Positions 1 through 5,966 are shown, numbered from the stretch's first letter. The stretch is 6,228 nucleotides of DNA from CAYOMP01 sp964405075 (GCA_964405075.1 CAYOMP010000163.1:1-6228); one strand, 5' to 3'. Numbers and translations: made by a program. Notes: generated by a model not told the origin, from the sequence alone.

Positions 1-915
1 CAGGGCGTAACTGAGGATGCTAAGAATACAGTATATTTAAGACCAGAAACAGCACAGGGTATTTTTGTTAACTTCAAAAATGTTCAGAGAACATCTAGAA
101 AGAAAATTCCATTTGGTATTGGTCAGATTGGTAAGTCTTTTAGAAATGAAATTACACCAGGTAACTTTACATTCAGAACAAGAGAATTTGAACAGATGGA
201 ATTAGAATTTTTCTGCGAACCGGGAACAGATTTAGAATGGTTCCAGTATTGGAGACAGTTCTGTATTGATTGGTTAAAAAATCTTGGTATCAAGGACGAT
301 GAAATGAGAGCTAGAGACCATAGCCCGGAAGAATTGTGTTTCTATAGTAAGGGAACAACAGATATCGAATTCTTATTCCCATTTGGCTGGGGGGAATTAT
401 GGGGTATCGCTGATAGAACAGATTATGACCTTACACAGCATCAGAACGTATCTGGTGAAGATATGGGATACTTTGATGATGAAAAGAAAGAAAAATATAT
501 TCCATATGTAATTGAACCATCTCTTGGTGCAGATAGAGTGGTATTAGCATTCCTTTGTTCTGCATATGATGAGGAAGAATTAGAAGGTGGAGATGTTCGT
601 ACAGTATTACATTTCCATCCAGCATTAGCACCAGTTAAGATTGGGGTGTTGCCATTATCTAAGAAGTTAAATGAGGGTGCGGAAAAGGTATTTGCACAGT
701 TATCTAAGAAATATAACTGTGAATTTGATGATAGAGGAAATATTGGTAAACGTTACAGAAGACAGGACGAAATTGGTACTCCTTTCTGTGTAACATACGA
801 TTTTGAGTCTGAAACAGACAACTGTGTAACAGTACGTGATAGAGATACTATGGAACAGGAACGTGTTAGTATTGATGAATTAGATGCATATTTTGCAAAA
901 AAATTTGAATTTTAA
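1..915 (+). CDS. glyQS: Glycyl-tRNA synthetase, class II dimeric type (5'-truncated)
   Basis: This cytoplasmic enzyme charges tRNA-Gly with glycine for translation. The window opens inside the gene: frame 1 is open from base 1 and gives 304 residues, ending in TAA at 913-915. A family member is usually about 460 residues, so roughly the first 160 are missing. Visible landmarks, numbered within the fragment, are a PETAQG substrate-site segment (residues 15-20), class II motif 2 with FRNE (47-50) and RTREFEQMELEFF (59-71), an FGWGEL/GIADRTDYDL active-site stretch (about 128-145), motif 3 GADR with its ATP-binding Arg179, and a C-terminal anticodon-binding domain (about 208-304). The ATG at 196 is an internal methionine inside motif 2, not the start. 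The single-chain layout fits the alpha2 enzyme rather than the separate GlyQ/GlyS subunits. A strong terminator follows 10 bases after the stop, so it is not co-transcribed with the next gene. Any upstream T-box leader lies outside the window. Confidence 0.96.
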   Translation, partial: QGVTEDAKNTVYLRPETAQGIFVNFKNVQRTSRKKIPFGIGQIGKSFRNEITPGNFTFRTREFEQMELEFFCEPGTDLEWFQYWRQFCIDWLKNLGIKDDEMRARDHSPEELCFYSKGTTDIEFLFPFGWGELWGIADRTDYDLTQHQNVSGEDMGYFDDEKKEKYIPYVIEPSLGADRVVLAFLCSAYDEEELEGGDVRTVLHFHPALAPVKIGVLPLSKKLNEGAEKVFAQLSKKYNCEFDDRGNIGKRYRRQDEIGTPFCVTYDFESETDNCVTVRDRDTMEQERVSIDELDAYFAKKFEF

Positions 916-925
916 TCTATTTGTC

Positions 926-984
926 AGATGCGGCATTAGGGAATGGACTTTTGTAGTTCATTCCCTGATGTCGCATTTTCTGTT
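926..984 (+). terminator. Strong Rho-independent terminator after glyQS
   Basis: Bases 926-948 pair with 956-978 without a single mismatch or bulge: 23 pairs, of which four are G-U (927/977, 933/971, 937/967, 946/958), around a 7-base loop (949-955). The right arm runs into TTT, then C, TG and a TTTTT run (982-986). It lies just after the glyQS stop codon and should separate that gene from the hydrogenase operon. Confidence 0.92.
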
Positions 985-986
985 TT

Positions 987-1278
987 TATAGATTGGCATA
1001 TGGAGTATAACAACAAAGATGAAACGAATCCAGCAACAGACCTGCGCATATTGAATGAAAATAGTGTTCCCAAAGAGAAGCACTTGTTAAAAATTTCATT
1101 AATTATCTATGTAAGAAAATGTAAGAAAGAGTGTATTACTTACTTTTTTAAAAGAAAAAAGGCATAAATATGATGAAAAAATGTTGCTTTTAGAGTATGA
1201 AAGAATGTAAGGAGACATTTCCAAAAAGTATGCAAAACAAGAAAAAAGATTAAAAAGTAGTTAATAAAATATCAATAC
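987..1278. other. AT-rich intergenic stretch with repeated GTAAG motifs
   Basis: No convincing gene lies here. The region contains two abutting copies of ATGTAAGAAA (1109-1118 and 1119-1128), exactly one 10-bp turn apart, an inverted CTTAC at 1139-1143, and another GTAAG at 1207-1211. The same pentamer forms both halves of the perfect palindrome at 1310-1323 next to the promoter. By base composition, well under one GTAAG/CTTAC would be expected in this length, so the cluster looks non-random. A regulator-binding role is inferred only. Confidence 0.4.
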
Positions 1279-1307
1279 TTGATAATTTTCATCAATTATA
1301 TTATAGT
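1279..1307 (+). promoter_or_regulatory. Predicted sigma-A promoter of the hydrogenase operon
   Basis: A -35 box TTGATA (1279-1284) and a -10 box TATAGT (1302-1307) are separated by exactly 17 bases. Each matches the consensus at 5 of 6 positions. The predicted start site is about 1313-1315, giving an untranslated leader of about 58 bases before the ATG at 1372. The -35 box also carries one arm of a short dyad, TTGAT (1279-1283) with ATCAA (1291-1295). The 7-base gap in that dyad does not fit the FNR site (4-base gap), and the overall length does not fit Rex, so no regulator is assigned. Confidence 0.7.
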
Positions 1308-1309
1308 GG

Positions 1310-1323
1310 TGTAAGTACTTACA
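1310..1323. promoter_or_regulatory. Perfect 14-bp palindrome over the predicted start site (candidate operator)
   Basis: TGTAAGTACTTACA reads the same on both strands. It begins two bases after the -10 box, so a bound dimeric repressor would block initiation or promoter escape. Its GTAAG half-site also occurs upstream at 1111, 1121 and 1207, and inverted at 1139, suggesting a multi-site array. The cognate regulator is not known to me. Confidence 0.5.
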
Positions 1324-1371
1324 ATCTGAATTTTACGCGGATTTTAATAAAAAAGTTGGAAGGGTAGATAT

Positions 1372-2325
1372 ATGAGTAGATTAGAGATTGCAACACCTAA
1401 TAAAGCACAGGTAGTTGTTGAAAGACTTTACAAAGATTTAGAACGCAGAATTGAATCTAGTCCATCAGGTCTTTGTCCAATCGATATGTCAAAGGCATTT
1501 TTGGAACTTTGTCATGCGCAAACTTGTGGTAAATGTGTACCATGTAGAGTAGGTTTAGGTCAGCTAAAAAATATGATAGAGGACGTATTAGACGGAAAAG
1601 CTACTATGGAGACACTTGATTTGATTGAGGAGACTGCTGTAACTATTATGGAGGCAGCAGATTGTGCTATTGGTTATGAAGCAGCCAATATGGTATATAA
1701 GGGATTAAAAGGTTTTAGAGAAGATTATGAGGAACATATTCAAAATGGTAGATGTACATGTACATATCATCAGCCGGTTCCTTGCGTATCGTTATGTCCG
1801 GCTAATGTAGATATTCCAGGATATGTAGCATTAGTAGGTGAAGGCAGATACGAGGATGCTATTAGATTGATTAGAAAAGATAATCCATTTCCTACTACAT
1901 GTGGTTTCATTTGTGAACATCCATGTGAAGCACGTTGTAGAAGAAATATGATAGATGATGCAGTTAATATTAGAGGATTAAAGAGAATGGCAGCGGACTT
2001 TGCCGGTAAGGTGCCACCACCAGAATGTCAGCCATCAACAGGTAAAAAGGTAGCCATAGTAGGTGGAGGTCCAGGTGGATTAAGTACAGCATACTATTTG
2101 CAGTTAATGGGACATCAGGTAGTAGTATTTGAAATGTTACCTAAATTAGGCGGTATGCTAAGATATGGTATTCCTAACTATAGATTACCTAAGGATAGAC
2201 TTGATGATGATATTGAGGCTATTCTTGCAACAGGAGTTCAGGTTAAACATGGACTTAGAATAGGTGAAGATATAACTATTCAGAGTTTGCGTGAAGAATA
2301 TGATGCTGTACAGATAAGAAGTTAG
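1372..2325 (+). CDS. N-terminal part: 4Fe-4S modules and FAD-binding domain of the oxidoreductase
   Basis: This 317-residue reading frame starts at an ATG preceded by GGAAGGG (1358-1364) at a 7-base spacing. Residues about 30-115 match the C-terminal iron-sulfur domain of NuoF/HydB-type subunits: CGKCVPCR supplies Cys52, Cys55 and Cys58, with Cys98 as probable fourth ligand. The flavin and NADH domain of NuoF is absent. Residues about 125-215 are the cysteine-rich helical domain of GltD/NfnB/dihydropyrimidine dehydrogenase, with Cys138, Cys142, Cys177, Cys181, Cys185 and Cys189 as candidate ligands for two more clusters. From residue 226 the FAD-binding fold begins with VAIVGGGPGG (GGGPGG at 231-236) and Glu254 at the end of the second strand. 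The true protein sequence ends at about Val313; the last four residues are out of frame. Alone it lacks the NAD(P)H-binding domain and is probably inactive or unstable. Confidence 0.85.
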   Translation: MSRLEIATPNKAQVVVERLYKDLERRIESSPSGLCPIDMSKAFLELCHAQTCGKCVPCRVGLGQLKNMIEDVLDGKATMETLDLIEETAVTIMEAADCAIGYEAANMVYKGLKGFREDYEEHIQNGRCTCTYHQPVPCVSLCPANVDIPGYVALVGEGRYEDAIRLIRKDNPFPTTCGFICEHPCEARCRRNMIDDAVNIRGLKRMAADFAGKVPPPECQPSTGKKVAIVGGGPGGLSTAYYLQLMGHQVVVFEMLPKLGGMLRYGIPNYRLPKDRLDDDIEAILATGVQVKHGLRIGEDITIQSLREEYDAVQIRS

Positions 2326-3182
2326 GTATCGAAGGTGAAGAAGCTAATGGTGTAATCTCAGCAGTTCAGTTCTTAAGAGATGTAGGTAAGAATAACGTAG
2401 AGAGCTTAGAAGGACAGGAAGTAGCAATAATCGGTGGCGGAAATGTATCAATGGATGCAGTTAGAACAGCCGTTAGATTAGGCGCTAAAAAGGTTAGCAT
2501 TGTATATAGAAGAAGAGTAGCTGATATGACAGCTTTAGCAGACGAAATAGAAGGAGCAGTTGCAGAAGGTGTTGAAATGCAGACATTAAAGGCTCCTACT
2601 AAGATAGAAGTGGATAGCGATGGAAATGTATCAGGACTTTGGGTACAGCCACAGATGATTAGTGAAATTAATAACGGTAGAGCTTCAGTTAAAGCTACAG
2701 GCGAACCAGATATGTTCATTCCATGTACTACAATAATTGTTGCCATCGGACAGGATATAGAATATCAGCATTTTGAAGAAGCAGGTGTACCAGTTAAACG
2801 TGGTGTTATTCAGACTGAAAAATATGGTGGATTTGATAATATTCCAGGTGTATTTGCCGGTGGAGACTGTGCTACTGGTCCGGCTACTGTTATTAAAGCG
2901 ATTGGTGCTGCCAAGGTTATAGCTGCCAATATTGATGAGTATTTAGGATTTCATCATACAATTTCATGCGATGTTAAGATTCCTAATGCCAGCTTAGCAG
3001 ATAGAAAACCTTGTGGTCGTGTGAATATGACAGAAAGAGAAGCTTGCCAGAGAATTAAAGATTTTGATGGTGTTGAAAATCCTATGACGGAATTAGAATG
3101 TAAACAGGAAGCATCTAGATGTCTTCGTTGTGATCATTTTGGTTATGGAATATTCAAAGGAGGCCGTGAAAAATTATGGTAA
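2310..3182 (+). CDS. C-terminal part: NAD(P)H-binding domain of the oxidoreductase
   Basis: Frame 3 carries the remainder of the GltD-like protein, 290 residues from Thr at 2310 to TAA at 3180-3182. It has the nucleotide-binding motif AIIGGGNVSMD (codons 2424-2456), then a strand ending YRRR (codons 2505-2516), whose arginines in this family contact the 2'-phosphate and so hint at NADPH. It later has a second FAD-contacting segment, GVFAGGDCATGPATVIKAIG, and a conserved tail with SRCLRCDHFGYGIF. The first ATG in this frame is 2451, but starting there would cut the nucleotide-binding motif in half, and no spaced ribosome-binding site supports it. So this is a displaced continuation, not an independent gene. 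AAAGGAGG at 3156-3163, inside its end, serves the hydrogenase start, and the two frames overlap by 7 bp at ATGGTAA. Confidence 0.8.
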   Translation, partial: TDKKLGIEGEEANGVISAVQFLRDVGKNNVESLEGQEVAIIGGGNVSMDAVRTAVRLGAKKVSIVYRRRVADMTALADEIEGAVAEGVEMQTLKAPTKIEVDSDGNVSGLWVQPQMISEINNGRASVKATGEPDMFIPCTTIIVAIGQDIEYQHFEEAGVPVKRGVIQTEKYGGFDNIPGVFAGGDCATGPATVIKAIGAAKVIAANIDEYLGFHHTISCDVKIPNASLADRKPCGRVNMTEREACQRIKDFDGVENPMTELECKQEASRCLRCDHFGYGIFKGGREKLW

Positions 3183-4924
3183 ATATTACAATAGATAATA
3201 AAAAAATCTCAGTTCCAGAGGATATGACTGTATTACAGGCGGCTGAAAAAGCAGGTATTCCAATTCCAAGATTATGTTATTTGAAAGACATTAATGAAAT
3301 TGGAGCATGCCGTGTCTGCGTAGTTGAAATTGAGGGACAAGAAAAGTTAGTTGCATCTTGTAATAACAAGGTGGAAGAAGGAATGGTTGTATATACAAAC
3401 AGTCCAAAGGTTAGAAAGAATCGTAAAAAAACAGTAGAAATGATTCTTTCACAGCATGATTGTAAATGTGTCACTTGTTCAAGAAGTGGTAACTGTACAC
3501 TACAAAAGATTGCAAATGAATTAAATATATTGGAGGTTCCATTTAAACAAGAACCAGAGGAAAGTAATTGGAATAGAGAATTTCCTCTTATCAGAGAAAC
3601 ATCAAAATGCGTTAAGTGTATGAGATGTATTCAAATCTGTGACAAAGTACAGAGTGTAAACATATGGGATGTGGTAGGAACTGGTTCCAGAACAGATGTA
3701 GGTGTATCTAAGAATAGAAAAATCGAAGATACAGAATGTGTATTGTGTGGTCAGTGTATTACACATTGTCCTGTAGGTGCATTAAGAGAAAGAGATGATA
3801 CAGAGAAAGTATGGGATGCATTAGCAGATGATGATAAGATTACAGTAGTTCAGGTAGCGCCAGCAGTACGTGCAGCGTGGGGCGAGAGTCTTGGTTTGTC
3901 AAGAGAAGAAGCTACATTTGGTAAAATAGTAGATGCTTTAAAGAGAATCGGATTTAACTATGTATTTGATACAACATTTTCAGCTGATTTAACAATTATG
4001 GAAGAAGGAAATGAATTTATTTCCAGATTCAAAAAAGGTGAAACTAAGAAGATGCCTATGTTTACATCATGCTGTCCTGGCTGGATTAGATTTATCAAAT
4101 CACAGTATCCACAGTTGGTTCCACAGTTATCGACTGCAAAATCACCACAGCAGATGTTTGGTGCAGTTATGAAATCATATTTTGCAGAAAAGCTTGGAGT
4201 ATCACCTGATAAGATATATACTGTATCAGTAATGCCTTGTGTGGCGAAAAAAGGCGAAAGCAATATGGAATTATTCCATGGCGAATATGCAGGTAAAGAT
4301 ATAGATACGGTAATTACAACAAGAGAGCTTAACAGAATGATAAAAACAGCTCATATTGATCCAAAGACATTAGAAGATATTCAACCAGACCATCCAATGC
4401 ATGATGCAACAGGTGCAGGTGTAATCTTTGGTGCAACAGGTGGTGTAATGGAAGCAGCACTTCGTTCAGCTCATTATCTTATTACAGGCAAGAACCCAAC
4501 AGCAGATGCATTCAAGGTAGTTCGTGGAGACGCTGCTAAAAAAGGATGGACAGAAGCTACAGTAGAAATGGGTGGCATTACAGTAAAAGCTGCTGTTGTT
4601 TCAGGCTTAAAAAATACAAGACAGTTAATAGAGGCATTGTATAGAGATGAAGTGCATTATGACTTTGTAGAGGTTATGGCATGCCCAGGTGGATGTGTAG
4701 GTGGTGGCGGACAGCCTATTCATGATGGTTGTGAATTAGCTACGGAAAGAGGAAGTAACTTGTATTTCCTTGATGAAAAAGCTGAAGTAAGATTTTCACA
4801 TGAAAACCAGGATGTACTCAAACTATATGAGGAGTATATGGAAGCACCTAATTCTCATAAAGCACATATGTTATTACATACAGACCATAATGCATGGAAA
4901 ATGCCAAGAGCAGAGAGAGACTAG
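3176..4924 (+). CDS. hydA: [FeFe] hydrogenase, CpI-like architecture (probable group A2)
   Basis: This 582-residue cytoplasmic enzyme interconverts protons and H2. Domains in order: a 2Fe-2S plant-type ferredoxin domain (Cys34, Cys45, Cys48, Cys62); the His-Cys3 4Fe-4S site (His94, Cys98, Cys101, Cys107); a two-cluster ferredoxin domain (Cys145, 148, 151, 155 and Cys188, 191, 194, 198); and the H-cluster domain from about 220. The H-cluster motifs are TSCCPGW (proton-relay Cys299, ligand Cys300), MPCVAKK (Cys355) and MACPGGCVGGGGQP (Cys503, Cys507). These positions nearly match Clostridium pasteurianum CpI, as does Ser319 of the proton path. The second motif has Val where CpI has Thr. The start overlaps the oxidoreductase stop by 7 bp and AAAGGAGG lies 12 bases upstream, so translation is likely coupled. 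The GltD-like partner suggests HydDB group A2. No hydE, hydF or hydG maturase gene is in the window, so maturation must be supplied from elsewhere. Confidence 0.95.
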   Translation: MVNITIDNKKISVPEDMTVLQAAEKAGIPIPRLCYLKDINEIGACRVCVVEIEGQEKLVASCNNKVEEGMVVYTNSPKVRKNRKKTVEMILSQHDCKCVTCSRSGNCTLQKIANELNILEVPFKQEPEESNWNREFPLIRETSKCVKCMRCIQICDKVQSVNIWDVVGTGSRTDVGVSKNRKIEDTECVLCGQCITHCPVGALRERDDTEKVWDALADDDKITVVQVAPAVRAAWGESLGLSREEATFGKIVDALKRIGFNYVFDTTFSADLTIMEEGNEFISRFKKGETKKMPMFTSCCPGWIRFIKSQYPQLVPQLSTAKSPQQMFGAVMKSYFAEKLGVSPDKIYTVSVMPCVAKKGESNMELFHGEYAGKDIDTVITTRELNRMIKTAHIDPKTLEDIQPDHPMHDATGAGVIFGATGGVMEAALRSAHYLITGKNPTADAFKVVRGDAAKKGWTEATVEMGGITVKAAVVSGLKNTRQLIEALYRDEVHYDFVEVMACPGGCVGGGGQPIHDGCELATERGSNLYFLDEKAEVRFSHENQDVLKLYEEYMEAPNSHKAHMLLHTDHNAWKMPRAERD

Positions 4925-4948
4925 TTTAGTATATTAAAATCATTTGAT

Positions 4949-5047
4949 ACATTTATTTTTGACGTGGTCAAGGGTGTTTTGTACTCTTTTAAATTAATAA
5001 AAAAAGCAAACATTTATCTTTTGACAAAGCGCAAGGATGTTTTGTAT
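4949..5047. repeat. Imperfect direct repeat (36/38 bp, 61-bp period) after hydA
   Basis: Copy 1 (4949-4984) and copy 2 (5010-5047) align at about 30 of 38 columns with two single-base gaps. Shared blocks are ACATTTAT, TTTTGAC, CAAGG and TGTTTTGTA. The starts are 61 bp apart, close to six helical turns. In both copies TTTTG can pair with CAAGG, so a small hairpin is conserved. A 10-bp inverted repeat, ATTTGATACA (4942-4951) and TGTATCAAAT (5043-5052), brackets the pair. Copy 2 contains a perfect TTGACA (5021-5026) with TATCAA 18 bases on, but a terminator follows at once. The function is unknown. Confidence 0.55.
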
Positions 5048-5057
5048 CAAATAGTAT

Positions 5058-5104
5058 AAAACCTTTATCAGATAATTTAAATTGTCTGGTAAGGGTTTTT
5101 ATAA
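5058..5104 (+). terminator. Rho-independent terminator of the hydrogenase operon
   Basis: Bases 5058-5078 are complementary to 5079-5099 over 21 positions with three U-G pairs. The central TTAA forms the loop, and the right arm ends in TTTTT (5096-5100). It lies 134 bases after the hydA stop. The left arm starts with AAAA, so it might also work, less well, on the other strand. Confidence 0.88.
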
Positions 5105-5257
5105 TTTACACGAAGCAATGTGGAGAATAATATGTTTGCAGAAATTATCGGACGACTGACGTAAACTAAGTTAAGTTCGTAAAGTGTAGTTCATATAGTT
5201 TATGTCAGAATACTCGAGGTTTTTAGTTATAAGATGAATGTGGAAATGACTTGCAAA

Positions 5258-5287
5258 TTTGACATAAGTGCAATCTTGTGTCAAAAT
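5258..5287 (+). promoter_or_regulatory. Possible promoter with overlapping dyad for the MerR-family gene
   Basis: A perfect TTGACA (5259-5264) is followed after 17 bases by CAAAAT (5282-5287), which matches the -10 consensus at 4 of 6 positions. The 11-bp inverted repeat 5258-5285 covers the -35 box and the whole spacer, where a MerR dimer would sit. However, MerR-controlled promoters usually have 19-20-base spacers, which give no acceptable -10 here. Autoregulation is an inference. Confidence 0.35.
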
Positions 5288-5311
5288 CATAAACGTTTAG
5301 TGAGGATTTTT

Positions 5312-5365
5312 ATGAATTCTAATGATGAATATGTAAACTTATGTTTAACAAAATTTGGTGTGTAA
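5312..5365 (+). CDS. Possible 17-codon leader ORF before the MerR-family gene
   Basis: ATG at 5312 is preceded by TGAGG (5301-5305) at a 6-base spacing and opens a 17-residue frame, MNSNDEYVNLCLTKFGV, ending in TAA at 5363-5365. The stop lies 39 bases before the MerR start, with the ACTTGT-GG-ACAAGT dyad between them. The same frame could begin at ATG 5234 and give 43 residues, but that start lacks a well-spaced ribosome-binding site. I recognise no family. It may be a leader peptide or chance. Confidence 0.22.
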   Translation: MNSNDEYVNLCLTKFGV

Positions 5366-5404
5366 GACTTGTGGACAAGTTAAAAAATATATAGGAGAAA
5401 GAAT

Positions 5405-5782
5405 ATGGAGTATACAATTAAGCAAGTTTCAGAAAAAACAGGACTATCAATATTCACATTGCGTTTCTATGATAAGGAAGGATTAATGCCATTGGTAAAA
5501 AGAAGTGCTTCTGGAATAAGAAAATTTACAGATGAAGATGTTGCATGGATAAGCCTGATATGTTGTTTAAGAAATAGTGGAATGTCTATTGAAAAGATAA
5601 AAGAGTTAATGTTTGTGTGCATGCAGGGAGAAGAAGCCTTTGAGGATAGAAAAAGGATATTACTGGAACATAAAGAATATATTAACCAACAGATTAAGCA
5701 ACTACAAGATAGTTTGAATACGATTGATTACAAATTAGAACATTATAAAGAACTTGGGGCTTTTCATATTGATAAAGCTTAA
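5405..5782 (+). CDS. MerR-family transcriptional regulator, AdhR/NmlR-like
   Basis: The product (125 residues) is a compact DNA-binding regulator. Residues 3-22 form the winged helix-turn-helix (YTIKQVSEKTGLSIFTLRFY) and the wing follows (DKEGLMPLVKRSASGIRKFT, 23-42). Next come LICCLRNSGMSIEKIKEL (51-68) and a long coiled-coil dimerisation helix (about 80-115). No metal-binding cysteine loop or large drug-binding domain follows, which points to the short AdhR/NmlR-like group rather than MerR, CueR or BmrR proper. Cys53 and Cys54 sit where AdhR-type proteins carry the cysteine that senses aldehydes or thiol stress; a sensing role here is inferred. AGGAG (5393-5397) is 7 bases before the ATG. 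It appears to be transcribed alone, between the hydrogenase terminator and a weaker one of its own. Its targets are unknown; the neighbouring redox operon and itself are natural candidates. Confidence 0.9.
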   Translation: MEYTIKQVSEKTGLSIFTLRFYDKEGLMPLVKRSASGIRKFTDEDVAWISLICCLRNSGMSIEKIKELMFVCMQGEEAFEDRKRILLEHKEYINQQIKQLQDSLNTIDYKLEHYKELGAFHIDKA

Positions 5783-5784
5783 AG

Positions 5785-5822
5785 GCAGATTGGTTGAAAT
5801 ACAATTTCTGCGATTATTTTTT
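5785..5822 (+). terminator. Weak Rho-independent terminator after the MerR-family gene
   Basis: GCAGA (5785-5789) pairs with TCTGC (5807-5811), and TTG (5790-5792) pairs with CAA (5802-5804), leaving a two-base bulge and a 9-base loop. A TTTTTT run (5817-5822) follows five bases later. It is placed correctly, two bases after the stop codon, but the stem is short. Confidence 0.5.
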
Positions 5823-5966
5823 GAATTAATAAACTGCTATTATAGAATATTTTTAAGTATAGTTATGAGATAAATATTGTAATTCATAAATTATGATTAA
5901 GGATAAAGAAAATAAAGTATATTATAAGTGACAATGATTTTTTTGATATAATTATGATAATTCCTA

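Larger units (their letters stand above)
1372..3182 (+). pseudogene. NuoF-4Fe-4S/GltD-like NAD(P)H oxidoreductase, frame-broken (hydrogenase partner)
   Basis: Read as one gene, this is the electron-transfer partner of the hydrogenase that follows it. The frame-1 part (1372-2309) ends in a strand reading YDAV. The frame-3 part resumes at 2310 with TDKKLGIEGE. As I recall them, intact GltD-like relatives have about seven residues of the type [small/hydrophobic]-x-IGA-x between these two points. The change of frame plus the lost segment fits a deletion of about 22 bases (seven codons and one base; 19 is the other near size that fits the phase). The undamaged protein would be about 610 residues. 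Frame-1 translation instead stops at 2323-2325 after four aberrant residues (QIRS). Because conserved residues are absent, simple ribosomal frameshifting could not restore the protein. A sequencing or assembly error is a live alternative, since both halves otherwise look well conserved and the operon signals are intact. The two parts are listed separately. Confidence 0.8.
5105..5404. other. Structured leader region ahead of the MerR-family gene
   Basis: No sizeable gene is present in these 300 bases. They hold three inverted repeats. The first pairs 5156-5168 with 5196-5208 (13 pairs, one G-U, 27-base gap). The second pairs 5258-5268 with 5275-5285 (11 pairs, one U-G, 6-base loop). The third is ACTTGT-GG-ACAAGT at 5367-5380, just before the ribosome-binding site. 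A ten-codon frame, MFAEIIGRLT (5132-5164), has GGAGA just upstream and stops inside the first repeat. The lack of a T-run right after the hairpins argues against simple terminators. Confidence 0.5.

Noticed and set aside
943..1167. 74-codon + strand frame between glyQS and the hydrogenase operon
   Set aside because: Its start lies in the left arm of the glyQS terminator, it has no properly spaced ribosome-binding site, its composition is low-complexity, and it resembles no family I know.
1279..1295. FNR- or Rex-like dyad TTGAT-N7-ATCAA
   Set aside because: FNR sites have a 4-base gap and Rex sites an 18-bp symmetric pattern; neither fits.
1284..1298. Possible CodY box (AATTTTC followed by a partial mirror) in the hydrogenase promoter
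   Set aside because: About four of fifteen positions differ from AATTTTCWGAAAATT, which is too weak to claim in AT-rich DNA.
2304..2325. Programmed ribosomal frameshift in the oxidoreductase gene
   Set aside because: There is no slippery heptamer or stimulatory structure, and conserved residues are physically missing, so a shift of frame would not restore the protein.
2366..2746. 126-codon - strand frame opposite the oxidoreductase
   Set aside because: It is the antisense shadow of a well-conserved NAD(P)H-binding domain; it is rich in Ser, Thr, Ile and Leu and has no own signals.
3958..4263. 101-codon - strand frame opposite hydA
   Set aside because: It lies fully opposite the catalytic domain of the hydrogenase and is a shadow frame.
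5132..5164. MFAEIIGRLT as a remnant of a single-strand DNA-binding protein (which often starts with ..IGRLT)
   Set aside because: The likeness is only about five residues, and nothing downstream in any frame continues the family.
5156..5208. Inverted repeat as ends of a miniature mobile element
   Set aside because: The element would be only 53 bp, and no flanking target-site duplication or second copy is seen.
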